From Syngnathus acus (Eukaryota > Chordata > Actinopteri > Syngnathiformes > Syngnathidae): a DNA stretch of 64,000 nt. The stretch spans positions 124,001-188,000 of the forward strand of contig NC_051089.1 of NCBI RefSeq assembly GCF_901709675.1, in the 5' to 3' direction. Positions 32,401 to 54,100 of this stretch are shown piece after piece. The notes below the pieces were generated by a model. That model saw only the letters and a program-made list of their open reading frames with translations, was not told the DNA's origin and did not search any database. The position numbers and the translations under genes were made by a program. Position 1 is the stretch's first letter; every line of letters starts with the position of its first letter.

Positions 32401-35400
32401 GGTCAAACCCTATGACACACACGGTGAGGAGCAGGGTGCTTGCGAGTGTGCGGCGCAAGCGAACCGCCTGCTCGCTGTCCAGCTAACAAAGCCGCCGAGA
32501 GAGACGCGTCGGACTCGTCGTACGTTTCCGTGCCCATCCCAACAATTTTGTTCGCGCCTTGGCTTTCGCCGTGTAGCGCGGTACCTGGAACATGACGGTG
32601 AAGAAGACGACCACGATGGTGGTGGCCACAAAGTAGTCTTTGGCCTTGACACGTTTGTCGTCCAGCAGGACCACCAGGGCGAAAGCCACCGCCCCCCGCA
32701 GTCCACCGTACGACATCACCACTTGGTCCATCTTCTCCAAGGGCACCAGACGGAAGCGGTTCAGGACCCAGGTCTGAGCCACCACACCTGAGCAGGAAGG
32801 CAGGAAGTCACCCTTCTCCGACAGGGACTCAGGGCTCGGCCGGGGAGGAGGCTGACCGGCAGCTCTGAAGATAAAGATGAAGACGAGGGTGCAGGCCACC
32901 AGGCCCGTGTCCCAGGCCCACTTGGACTTGTCCACGGCGGAGATGCCGAGGAAGATGAAGATGAGGGTCTCGGCGATGCTGGCCAGGGTTTTCATGGTGT
33001 ACTTGACCGTGGTCCGAGACTTCTGCGAGATGTTGGCCTCCACGTATTTGTTGGCGCCGATGCCGCAGAACGTCATTCTGGATGAAACAGACGCCGGCCG
33101 TCGGGCGCGCGCCGCCCAAACGTCACGTGGAGCGAGGTGACGCGACGCTTGCTTCTGGAACTACTTTAGCCGTCGTTAGCGGCTGTTAGCGCGTCAGAGC
33201 GGTCAGCCGACGACGTGGAGCGAGGTGACGCGACGCTTGCTTCTGCAACTACTTCAGCCGTCGTTAGCGCGTCAGAGCGGTCGTGACGAGCCATTCTTAG
33301 CAGGCGTTAGCTGTCACCGGCGGGTGTCACCAGCGGGTGTCACTTGCTGTCCGTCGTCAGTGGTTTTTAAGTGTCATTAGTGGGCAACTCAAAGTCTTAT
33401 TGACTGCAGTTAGCCCCTGCTGCGAGCCACTAGCACTCTGCACTAGTCACTTGCGGTCACTTGTTAGTCATCCCTAACTGTCATGAACTGCAGCTTGTGG
33501 ATGCGAGCAGTCACCAGCATTCTTCAGCGTCATTAGAAATGAACAAACGGCAGCATTTTGGGAGGTGATCCGCTTTTTTCAAAAGGAACATTTGCACTTC
33601 AACTCTAACCATTGGCAGCAGCAGCAGCATGTGTTGAAAATTAGCCAGTTTGGGCACCCGCCGGTAAGGGCCATGACTTACGACAAGATGGAGGACAGCG
33701 AGAAGAGTTCAGCGGTGAGGTACGCCAGGTAGACCATCAGGAAGACGAAGAGCGGCTCGATAATTCGAACCCTTTTGGTGAAGCGTGTGAGGAAGCTCAG
33801 GAGGACGGCAAAGACCAGACCCACCAAGGTGCCGCCCACGCTGACCACCAGGAAAGAGGCTACCAATGACGCGACACAATGGGTGAGCGCTCGGTGACGC
33901 TGCTCGATGATGCCGATTGTTCACGTTAACGGCGTCCCCCCCTCACCGATTCCTTTGAAGTAATCGGCCGTCTGCACGTTCTCCACGCCGACTTCCACAA
34001 AGGAAATGTAAACTTTGTACAACACCTGAGAGGCAAGAGACCGTTACTCACCCATCTAGCTAATCGCTAGCAACAAGTAGATCAGAACTCGGCCTTATTA
34101 GATTCTGAACAAACACAAAGTAACACACAACGCAACGAATAGGCGCAAATAAATGTCGTAAGAAATGTCCATTGCGATGAGATCCAAACACGCAACACGT
34201 GAGCCACAAACGACTTGCTTTTGACTAGCGACACATCGCTCGTACTAATGATGTTCCCGCATTTGCAAATCGCAAAGTGCTTTCCGAATGTGGCCGAGGG
34301 AGATTGATAGGCGTGGCGTCGGTTCTCGGCGTAAGCCACAGCGGTGGGTCAATCTGGTCCACTCGTTGGTGGGATTAGCTCATATTCGGAGTTCTGATGA
34401 GGATTAGTGACGGGCGGCTAATCTGCTCAAAAGTGTAATCGTTATAACGCCCCCCCCAGCGCCAATAAAGTGTCGAGTGTCGCTGAAATCCAGGACGGTG
34501 TCCCCGGATTGGCGCACATGGGCAACGAGGTCTGATCCATCTCCAGCCGTACTAGCGGACTAGAGGTCCGTCTTCTCAGCGGACTCGGAAAGGACATTAT
34601 AACGAGCGGGCGGGCGGGCGATTGGGCTCCTCTGAGAGATGCGAGCGGACACCTCCGCGATAAGGCCAACGTGTCTCGCTGGGGAGAAATTGCGCAAACG
34701 TCTCGGCGAGCAGCGCCGCCGCTGTCGGGTTAGCGACTCCAGCGAGGCTCCGGAGCAGTTGAAATGCAATTACGGCCGACATTCTGTCCAGTTATGCGTG
34801 CCGGGAACTAATCGGTATGTCGGCTCAGGACGGACGGTGAGATCAACAAAGCGTCCATCAGAACTTGGCGGTCGGGATCGCCGCACCTACATTCCTGGCC
34901 CTCATCCATGGTCACCGGCATTTAAGGCCGCCGACGAAAAGGTCACGGTTGCTACGGAATCAGTCCCCGCCACGGGGGGGCACCGAGCTCGGGGGCACCG
35001 AGCTCGGGGACCCGGCGCACGCTGACTTGGCAGCAGACCAACCGGCGCTCGAGCGATGGCAACGGCCGGGCCGGGAGCGTCTCGGCTTGACGGGAGGGCC
35101 TCGGCAGCGCTTCTGCGGTCATGGCCAGGCTACATCAATGAAGTGACAATCGCCCAAGACGGGAATGTCCCAGTCAGCACTTCGGCAATAGTCTCCGACC
35201 TGGGGGAGGCGAGTGGAAAACATCTTTCTCGTTTTCACAGCTCTTCTCAGGGGGCCAGAAAGGTCCGCCTTCTCAGGCGGCCAGAGAGGTCCGTCCCTTC
35301 GTCCCTCGGTCCCGGCAGCCCAAAAGGGGTTTCAGGAATCGACTTAGTACCTCGCAACCGTGAGAGCGTCTGTGTGTGCGTATCATCACCACAGTGACGG

Positions 35401-36204
35401 CGTCGTTGAGCAGCGACTCTCCGAAGACGATGATGAAGAGCGTGTCGTTGACGTGAACTTCCTCAAAGACGGCCAACACGGCCACCGGGTCCACGGCCGA
35501 GATCAAGGCACCGAACAGCAGGAAGTCCATCATGCCCGCCTGCACGCGCTCGTCTGAGAACAAAATACGTGCACGGAATTAAGAGGTGGGGGGGGGGGGG
35601 GGGCGAGTCACGGGAGTCACGGCTGACCGACCGATGAGTCCCATCAGCTTGGCGGCGTGGAGTCCGAATCCCGTGCAGAAAGCGTTCCACAGCGTTCCCG
35701 CCACGGCGTAGGTGAGGATGGCGCCCAGGTTGTCGAAGAAGAGGCGGGCGGGCATGAAGTAGCCGGCGTCGCCCACGATGGTGGGCAGTAGGAAGAGGAA
35801 GAAGAGGGCGGGCTCCAGCTGGTACGGCTGCCTCTCGCTGGCCAGCAGGACCAGGCCGCCCAGCGCCAGACCCAGAAGGATCAGCAGACAGCTCTCCGGA
35901 ACCACCGTGGTGAAACGCTGCGACAGGTGGAACACTGACGCACATGCACGGCGTCATTGTCGGTGCTATTTTGGCACCGCGCGGGACGGACGGCTAGCCC
36001 CGGAGTTCCTCGCAGTCGTTTTCATCGTCATTTGATCGCTAAAGGTGAAGACTCGTTTTGAGCGCGCACAAAGTGAGCGAGGTGAATATTTGGAGAGAGA
36101 ACCGCGACATCGCTATGGAAATGGGCTCAGTCGCATATTTGGAATACATCGGCTTATTCTTTGGACAACATCTTCATTGTAGTCGCGCAACACTGTCAAA
36201 GTTG

Positions 36205-36278
<74 letters not shown>

Positions 36279-36777
36279 CCTCGTGAAGTGCGCGCGTGAC
36301 GTCTCGACTGATACGGATGATAGTTGCTCACTCCCTGCCATGCATTCTTTTTTCTTTTGGGTCGAGTTTGAGCCCAGATGCGACGTCACGCGTCAATGGG
36401 GCGAATTTCAGCATTTTCAGGAAAGGTGTGGCAAGAAAGACTACAATCACCCCAACCAACTTGACTTGAGCAGGACCATGTGACCTCGCGATCGTGATCA
36501 ACTGTGGCTGCGTGGTGCGCGCATCCTACTCACGGATCTTGGCCACGCTGGCCACCAGGAGCCACACGGCGATGACGTATGGGGTCTGCACGTAGGTCCA
36601 CTCCCACTGGACCACCCGGTACCCGCCGCCGTGGCTCTGAACCTCCTCGAAGGCAGCGGGAGACGAGCCGGGGATGCCGTCGGCGGCTCCGGCAGCCGCC
36701 AGCGGCAGCAGCGGCAGCAGCGGCAGCAGCGGCAGCAGCGACAGAAGCGACGCGGTGACTCGAGTGCGTGCAGGCAT
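29479..36777 (-). CDS. slc9a5: SLC9A5 (NHE5), sodium/hydrogen exchanger
   Basis: Electroneutral Na+/H+ antiporter, neuronal in mammals, of plasma membrane and recycling endosomes. Sixteen exons (minus): 36534-36777 (signal peptide [12 protein letters not shown]), 35632-35934, 35553 to 35390, 33947-34025, 33682-33859, 32857-33077, 32585-32787, 32320-32409, 32160-32230, 31962-32088, 31806-31897, 30515-30641, 30292-30441, 30172-30223, 29931-30065, 29479-29858 (TAA). All junctions keep phase. Key motifs: [13 protein letters not shown] (transport acids E and D), [34 protein letters not shown], and a cytoplasmic tail with [12 protein letters not shown] and DISLID-like [12 protein letters not shown]. 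The C-terminal [20 protein letters not shown] is the NHE5 hallmark. The TM4-region motif reads [12 protein letters not shown] where the family has LLPPIVLDAGYF. The ATG at 36777 is preferred over an upstream in-frame one at 36810, which abuts a TATA-like box. PLEKHG4 and FHOD1 flank SLC9A5 in human too. Confidence 0.94.
31377..31752. repeat. 30-bp minisatellite in an SLC9A5 intron
   Basis: About 12 units, consensus CACGCCCTCACGCACTCGCA plus TTGAGACGGG, between exons 31806-31897 and 30515-30641. Because the period is a multiple of three and stops are absent, long artificial open frames appear on both strands. Not a CRISPR array: there are no spacers. Confidence 0.95.
33126..33289. repeat. Tandem duplication of about 88 bp in an SLC9A5 intron
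   Basis: CGTGGAGCGAGGTGACGCGA at 33126 recurs at 33214; the copies differ by a few substitutions and a 9-10 base deletion. Confidence 0.85.
36206..36277. repeat. (TG)36 microsatellite in SLC9A5 intron 1
   Basis: A pure dinucleotide run. Confidence 0.95.
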
Positions 36778-36813
36778 GTTGCCGCCGAGTCCGGGCGGGC
36801 GTCTCTGCACCGC

Positions 36814-36821
36814 TTATAAAC
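36814..36821 (-). promoter_or_regulatory. Putative SLC9A5 TATA box
   Basis: Minus-strand GTTTATAA lies 37-44 bases upstream of the chosen SLC9A5 start codon. A start site 25-30 bases downstream of it would exclude the in-frame ATG at 36810 and leave a very short leader. Confidence 0.45.
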
Positions 36822-37264
36822 ACCAGGGAGCGAGCAGCGGAGGGGGCGGGGCCGCCCGCCGCAGAGTCACGTGACTCCGCCCGACCTCAAAGTGACCACC
36901 TTCGAGGAGCCCTCGGCGGTGACTGCATGACTGATCGTCACTCTTGACCTTCTTGAGCCGCGCCAGCGCTCCTTCTGGCCTGATCCTCAGGTTCTTTGCC
37001 CGTTCACGCGTTCAATTGCCCATGCGGAGGTTCCAAAAGTCGTCCAGCACCCCTGATGAAGAAATGAAAACTATCGTAGATGCACGCGCACACAAACACA
37101 TTTGCAGACGTGGACACACAGACCATGCAAACAGTTACACAAGATACACATTCACTCATTTGTTGTGACGAAATCCAAAACGCGCACGGTGGAAACGGGC
37201 AAACACTTTTTTACGCGCGTGAAGTGCGCATTCATTATTCGCACATATGCGTATTCCAAAGTCA

Positions 37265-37270
37265 TTTATT
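37265..37270 (-). terminator. Candidate FHOD1 polyadenylation signal AATAAA
   Basis: Minus-strand AATAAA about 400 bases past the FHOD1 stop; the segment between is non-coding and fits a 3' UTR. Confidence 0.4.
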
Positions 37271-37665
37271 CTATTTGCATCTTCACCCAGTAAACAATGT
37301 ACAACAAACTTTCAGATAAGTTAAAATGATTAAAAACTTGCTAAAATAAATAAAGTCCTTAAAAAGTGCAAAATAAAAACAAAAAACAAGTCAAACTGAG
37401 CAAGCGTGCAAAAAAAAAAACATACAAGCGCTTAATGCTGAAGCGCACACGCACGTGGCTGTGGAGCGTCAGCTAAGTGATGATTTAGTGGGCGGGGCCA
37501 AGGGGGGGGAGTGGAGTAAAATGTTTGGGGACAGCAGAGTAAAAAAAAAAAGTAATTTTCAAACTTCCATTTGTTATGGTGCTTTGTCAAAAGACGTCAA
37601 GTCGAGAAAGTTTTGCTTTTGCCGTTTGAGTGAAAAGTCCAAATGGCGTGGAACGCGCTCCGACG

Positions 37666-48387
<10,722 letters not shown>

Positions 48388-50377
48388 GCTCGACGAGCCT
48401 GCCGTTGGAGCGTCGACATCCAAAAGTGACGCCGCGGCGCTCTACACCGGCGCTTTTTAAATGAGCGTAACACAAGCCACCCGTAGTCAGCGCAACAACT
48501 TCCGCTCTGGCCCTTCAAAGTCATTCAAACCCGCGCCGACTCCAACGAAACCAAAATAGTTTGCTGAGCTTAACGAGACAGCTCCATTTTCCAAAAGTAT
48601 TCCCAAAATGCAAATAAATGTGTTTGCATGGTTTCAACGCAGTGCGTCCAGTCACGTACAAGTAAAAAGCGTTTTCCCCTCTGACGGACAAGTCAAAAGC
48701 GTTTTCCCCTCTGACTCCTCTTGGATGTTACAATGTGAACGCAAATGGGTCATCAGCTACCGGATGTCGCTGCTCCGAAATCCGCAAAGAAATACAACAA
48801 CAAATTCAGTCAGGTGAAAAACTCACAGAAGCGCTCTAATATGTCGTCATCATTGCCTTTAACCTGCACTACCTACACCAATGCGGCCTCTTTTTATAAT
48901 CGTACACTACACGTATTACTTGTACCCTTGGGAAAAAGAAAGAAAAAAAAACTTGCTTTTCAAAATATACTTGTTGATAATGCTTAGATTATTTTTGTTT
49001 TATTTTGTTGCGTTGTTTACTTGGATACTTGTGTATCAACTAATATGTATGGTCATATCAAAGTTTCCAAAAAAAAAAAAGTCCAAAACGAGAGCGCGCT
49101 CTCGCGATCAGTTTAGTAAACTGCCGCTTTGGGACTTGGCGCACATTCGACGCAAGAAAGAGCTCCTAGCACGCCAAACGGTCACGTGACGACGTGTCAA
49201 ACTTTGCAGCCGCCAACGGGCTCATCTTAGAAAAGAGGAAATAGTGAAGCATTTCTTTGCTCTCCCTGTCATTAAACGCCCCCGGCAGGCATAAATAGAC
49301 CAACAAATATTGATCTTTATTAATCATATGAAGTGATAGAAGTGATGGACGGACGGACGGACGGACAATATCTGTAATGTGTAGGCCAGATACAGATTCG
49401 TCCATCGGTTGGAACGCCCATCAGATTACCTGCTCTTCTGATTGGCCGTTTTGGAATGTTTGTTTGCAAAGAGGTGACTTAGGCTTTTTCATGTCAGGGG
49501 TCAGAGGTCACCAAGTCACTCCCATAGTATTTTTTTTTTTTTAACACCGGACGTCGATGATGTAAGTCAGCAATATTTATTCCTTTTTTTTCCTTTTTTC
49601 CAAATTCGGAAATTATTAGGGCCATTTTATAATGTTAGTGCATTGTCGCTGTACAAAATTATCTGAGGACAGGAAATTTGGAAATTTCAAAGATAAAATG
49701 CATTTAGAGATAACTTTTTCTCCGGCCAGCAGAGGGCACTACATGCTTATTAAAACGCACGGGTTTGATTTTTTTTCAGCTTTTCAAATACTGCGATAGA
49801 GACGTGATGATTTACTGCAGGATCAAAGGTCACAAGAGACTCTGAGGACATGACCTTTGGCCTTCTTGCTGAGTCAGCGCTTTGGCCAACAGGACTGCAC
49901 TCGCCGTCGGCGGGTAGGACGCCCAGACAACCCACTCAAACAGGGACGCACGCACTCGCCCGCACACACACACACACACACACACGCACTTTACTGGGTG
50001 ACATTTGCTCTCATTCTTCTGGCCAACAGTGAGACAGACAAGACGAAGGACAAGAGCATTTCTCAAAAGTCCCTGGACACACATTAAACTCAGCACACAT
50101 TCACCACGTGCACATTTATGTATGCACACAATAAAAGGGCACACACGTTGAACACATACACACAATAGAGTACATAACACATGCAGACAATATACTTACA
50201 CACACACGCACAGTGAATGCACACAGATTCTACAACCGGGTGACCTAGTGCCCATGTGACCTCGAGCAAGTGTGCAAGTGTATGTGTGTAATGCGCGTGT
50301 TTGTGAGGCGATTGTGTTATCAGGATTCCCAAGTTTTGCGATAGAGCACACAAGAAGCACAAAGCGCTGGCTGGCTG

Positions 50378-50471
50378 GCAGGCAGGCGGGCGGGCGGGCA
50401 GGCAGGCAGCAGGCTGGCAGGCTGGCAGGCAGGCAGGCAGGCAGGCAGGCAGGCTGGCAGGCAGGCAGGCA
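50378..50471. repeat. GGCA/GGCT/GGCG tetranucleotide repeat
   Basis: Interrupted GGCA array, about 90 bp. Confidence 0.85.
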
Positions 50472-50739
50472 CGCCCCCCTGGCCCGCCCGGTGAGCCTAT
50501 CGGGAGCATTAGGGACCGACCGCGCGGCTTTAATATTGACCCTCCGACAGACTTTTGTTTGCACGTTTCAACAATTGGCAGACTTGTATGGTGAAGGACC
50601 ATCGCCAAGCCAATCAAGAATGAGCACTTTGACCATCAACAAAGGGCACTTCCTGTTGAGACGGGAAGTCCACCCTCTCACCTTATACCTTACTGGGAAG
50701 ATGGTTCATATGCTGTGGAGTCACACCAGGTGCAGAATG

Positions 50740-51120
50740 TAAAGTCAAGAGTTGAAAAACAAGAGTCAAAAGTAAGAGAGTCAACAGAGATGAATCCAGG
50801 ATCAAGAATGGGGAGTTGGCAGGCCAGTATTAGTGAGTCGTAAAGTTGAAAGTCCAGGATCACGAGTCTGGAGTGCAAACTCTATGGAGTCAAACGTTCA
50901 AGGTGTAGAATCTATCAACAAGGGCCTACAGTCAAGAACCAAAGTCAAGAGTCTGGAAGATCCAAAAGCAATAGTCAAGAGCCTTGAGTCCACAATCAAG
51001 AGTTTTGAGGCCAGACTTTGGAGTTTCTAATCCAGAAGCAAAGCCCATTGTTTTGATTCTCAAATCATGAGTCTCGGGTCAAAACTCAAGAACGACTCAT
51101 GAACGGCGTGTTCAGAGTCT
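50740..51120. repeat. Degenerate AATCAAGAGTC minisatellite-like sequence, block 1
   Basis: Repeated imperfect TCAAGAGT(C/T) and GAGTC words at irregular spacing, for example near 50751, 50765, 50945, 50975 and 50994. No coding potential. A matching block lies at 51960-52540. Confidence 0.6.
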
Positions 51121-51670
51121 GGGGTCTGTCATGATGTCACATTTCCCCGAGTGTGCGATCCGTTGCCCGTAGTTTGAGCAATTTTTTTCTTTTTTTGCGA
51201 CGCTGTGTGAAGTGTGACAGCGACCGCACGACTTAGGAAACAACGTAGCAAAAACTCGCCTTCCACCAATAAATCAATACTACATATGCAAATGTCAACG
51301 GGATTTTATTATCGTTCCACTCGGAGCACAAAAAGATCAATGAGCAAAAAAATAGCCAATAAAAATATTTTTTTCACCAGCGTAAATAAATAACATTTGA
51401 TGTTGTTGGTCCAATTTGAACGCCCTTTATTTTATGAAAGCCGGACGAGGATCCGATCGGTCCTCGTTACTGCGAGGTGTGTGCGGCATCAAACAAAGTC
51501 AACTGGAAGTCATCCTAACCTAGATAGCTAGCTAGGTAGGTAGCGAGCTAACTAACAAGCTAGCTCGCGGCTAGTCACGCCGTTGCCGCAAAACAAAAAC
51601 GACAAAAAAACACCACATCACATTTAGTGTTAGAACATGCAAATGAACGTTTGACGTAAGCCATTCTACG

Positions 51671-51878
51671 GGGAAGGAAGGAATGAAGGAAGGAAGGAAG
51701 GAAGGGAGGGAGGGAGGGAGGGAGGGAGGAAGGAAGGAAGGAAGGAAGGAAGGAAGGAAGGAAGGAAGGGAGGAAGGAAGGAAGGAAGGAAGGAAGGAAG
51801 GAAGGAAGGAAGGAAGGAAGGAAGGAAGGAAGGAAGGAAGGAAGGAAGGAAGGAAGGAAGGAAGGAAGGAAGGAAGGA
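51671..51878. repeat. (GGAA)n microsatellite, about 208 bp
   Basis: An almost pure GGAA array with a short GGGA interruption, about 0.9 kb beyond the CEBPG stop. GGAA is the ETS core motif. Confidence 0.95.
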
Positions 51879-51959
51879 TTTAGCTGAGGTTTGGAACAGA
51901 AAGGCTCATCAAGAGATGACGTTAAGCATGCTAATTAACAAAAGCACAGGCGATGAACA

Positions 51960-52540
51960 CATGCGGAAGCAGACAGAGTCGAGAATTCAGAATCCGGGCT
52001 CAGACTCTCAAGTGTCGAGTCCACAAAAGACAACGGCTCCATTCCAGGGAGTTTGGACTTGACAAATTAGAACCAAGCGAGTTTGGACTTCACAAACTAG
52101 AATCAACGTTCTCGACGAGTCAAGGGCCCAGAATGAACATGTTGTTGAATCAATTCCAGAATCCGCCATGAGTAATGACCAGGGCTGCACCATAAACATG
52201 CCATATGGTCATTGCGGTATCATTTCACAAGAAATCTTATTCTCCAATGAAAGAATGAGGTTTTGGGGGTTTTTTTCCTCAAAAGCAATGTCAACGTATT
52301 TTTGGCGTATTGTTCATTCATTTACAAAGACCCTGGACAAGCATTGGATGGCGGGCGATGCACATTTCGGAGCCAGTCAAGTCTTGGCTCTGAAGTCAGA
52401 ACATTGAGTCAAGGGAGAAGTGGCCACAATCAAGAGTTGTGTCAAGAGTTCACCATCAAATTCCAAACACTCAGTCAAAAGCCACAATCAAGCATGGAGA
52501 GCATCGAGTCCAGAATCAAGAGTCTGGCGTCAAGTTGAAC
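51960..52540. repeat. Degenerate AATCAAGAGTC sequence, block 2
   Basis: The same word set as block 1 (AGAGTC, TCAAGAGT, CCAGAATC), strongest at 51970-52160 and 52375-52535. Less regular in the middle, where the sequence is unique. Confidence 0.55.
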
Positions 52541-52782
52541 GTGCCCATCAACCTCAAAGAGTTAGCCGCCGCCGCCGCCGCCAGCAAAGCGGAATCGAGG
52601 CGAGAGGAAGAGCGAGCGTCACCAAACGCTTTCTTGCACTGTCACGTGTTGGTAAATGGCAAAAAAGAGAAAAGGGGACACGTCAGCAGGTCACGCTCCG
52701 CTCCACCCCGTCCGTCCCAGTGTCTGGTTCCCGTCAGACCAAGGCGGCGCCAGGCTGCAGGGGAGCGTCGGCGCCCCCCGCC

Positions 52783-53259
52783 TCACTGGTTGTTGGGGGC
52801 GGGGCTGGCCTCGGGGTTCCCGGAGGGGGGCTGCACGTTGTCGGCCAGGTTGTGGGCGTGTTCCAGGAAGAGGTCCTTGAGCACGCTCAGTTCTTTGCTG
52901 AGCAGTTTGATTTTGGCCTCCAGACGTTCGTTCTCCTCCTTGAGCTGGTTGACCCTCTGCTGCGTGTCCATGGCTTTCTGCTTGCTGCGCTGGCGGCTCT
53001 TCTTCACCGCCAGGTTGTTTCGCTCTCGCCGCTGACGGTACTCGTCACTGTCCTTGTCCGCCGACGCCTTCTTCATCTTGCCGGGGGCGGCCTTGCCGGC
53101 GCCCGGGGACGACGCCTGGCTGAGCGGCGACGGCTGAGGTACCTGCTGCAGCAGGGCGCTGGCGGCGCTGGCGGCGCTGGCGGCGTGGCTCTGACTCTGG
53201 ATGACGCTGACGCCGTTGTGGTCCGATGACGTGGCTTTAGGCTGCGGCGGCTGGCTCAT
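52783..53259 (-). CDS. cebpg: CEBPG, CCAAT/enhancer-binding protein gamma
   Basis: bZIP protein lacking a strong activation domain; heterodimerises with C/EBP and ATF4 family members in the nucleus. Intronless CDS of 158 aa (human 150). The N-terminus keeps the family motif NGVSVIQSQSHA and LQQVPQ, followed by an Ala/Ser insertion (ASAASAASA). The basic region is DEYRQRRERNNLAVKKSRQR. The leucine zipper contains QRVNQLKEENERLEAKIKLL and KELSVLKDLFLEHAHNLADN, almost identical to the mammalian protein. The start at 53259 is chosen because an acceptor (CTTCAG) lies about 36 bases upstream and the protein then begins MSQPPQ; frame upstream of that is intron. The neighbour CEBPA, head to head, is conserved from human 19q13. 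Confidence 0.96.
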   Translation of the reverse strand: MSQPPQPKATSSDHNGVSVIQSQSHAASAASAASALLQQVPQPSPLSQASSPGAGKAAPGKMKKASADKDSDEYRQRRERNNLAVKKSRQRSKQKAMDTQQRVNQLKEENERLEAKIKLLSKELSVLKDLFLEHAHNLADNVQPPSGNPEASPAPNNQ

Positions 53260-53295
53260 TTGGGTGACCGCTGACCGGCGACTGAAGACGGGCAC

Positions 53296-54100
53296 CTGAA
53301 GGATCCGCCACAAAATCAACTGATGGCTGCGGTCGGTCTCAAACACGTGACAGGAAATCGCCAACAATCGCCAAAGGCTGATCTCACAAATGTCTCGAAC
53401 CGATCCATGAGTTTACCATGCATCGTCACTTCTAGCAATGACTAAATATTGACATGATTATTGTTGTTGTTGTTATTATGATAGGGTGATGTGTGTGTGA
53501 GAATAACAAAAACAGACAAATCTTCCTGGACAGTTTACTTGCAACTCTGATGAAGAAAAAATAATAAACAAACAAACAAACATGTGTTGATCATCAGAGA
53601 ATATTTACTGCTGAGAGGTTGGAATCCTGAGTTTTGGCAGATTTTCAAATGAAACAAAGTCTATTCATAAACAATGAATATCGAGTAACTAACTTTGATG
53701 GAAAAGAAGAGACATAAAAGACTCAGTCGTGACCTGAATCGGAAGGAGTTGCTTTGTTTTGTTTAGCTGAATACAGGAGTCAATTTCTTTGTCACGTTTT
53801 CATGCGAGAACTTGTCAGGTCCGCACGACTAACGAGACAACTTGTCACAATTGGACAAGATAACTCATCTTAAAACGTCAAATCTTACCACGTTGTAACG
53901 CGATACTGCCAAGGTTTGGCTTCCGTAAAGCTCCAAAGGTTGACCCAAAACCAGAAACCAAACTAGAAAGAAAACATCTCTTCTCTTCCACGAAACCTGG
54001 CGGCAGCAGCAGCGGCGGCGGCGGCGTCGGCGGCAGCAGCAGCAGCCGCGCGCGCACGTGCGCATGCGTCAGTCTTCCGGGTGGAAACAAGCAGCGATCG
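53296..54100 (-). promoter_or_regulatory. CEBPG 5' UTR intron and putative leader exon/promoter
   Basis: Upstream of the coding exon acceptor, a minus-strand donor GTAAGA with exon end at 53889 is preceded by GC-rich sequence with a GCC-type repeat (54000-54050). This fits a non-coding first exon and CpG-rich promoter around 54.0-54.2 kb. The transcription start is not determinable by eye. Confidence 0.4.

Larger units (their letters stand above)
48388..52782. other. Repeat-rich gap between FHOD1 promoter and CEBPG 3' end
   Basis: No coding exon was recognised. Left to right: FHOD1 promoter; a tandem AAGCGTTTTCCCCTCTGAC duplication (48667-48715); AT-rich sequence (48880-49080); (CA)n at 49964-49986; GGCA/GGCG repeats (50378-50471); degenerate AAGAGTC repeats (50740-51120 and 51960-52540); and a long GGAA tract. 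Minus-strand AATAAA motifs at 51305-51310 and 51426-51431 may end a CEBPG 3' UTR of about 1.4 kb. Confidence 0.55.

Noticed and set aside
36781-36810. Upstream in-frame ATG of SLC9A5 at 36810
   Set aside because: It sits only a few bases from a TATA-like box, so it probably precedes the transcription start, and the signal peptide begins naturally at 36777.
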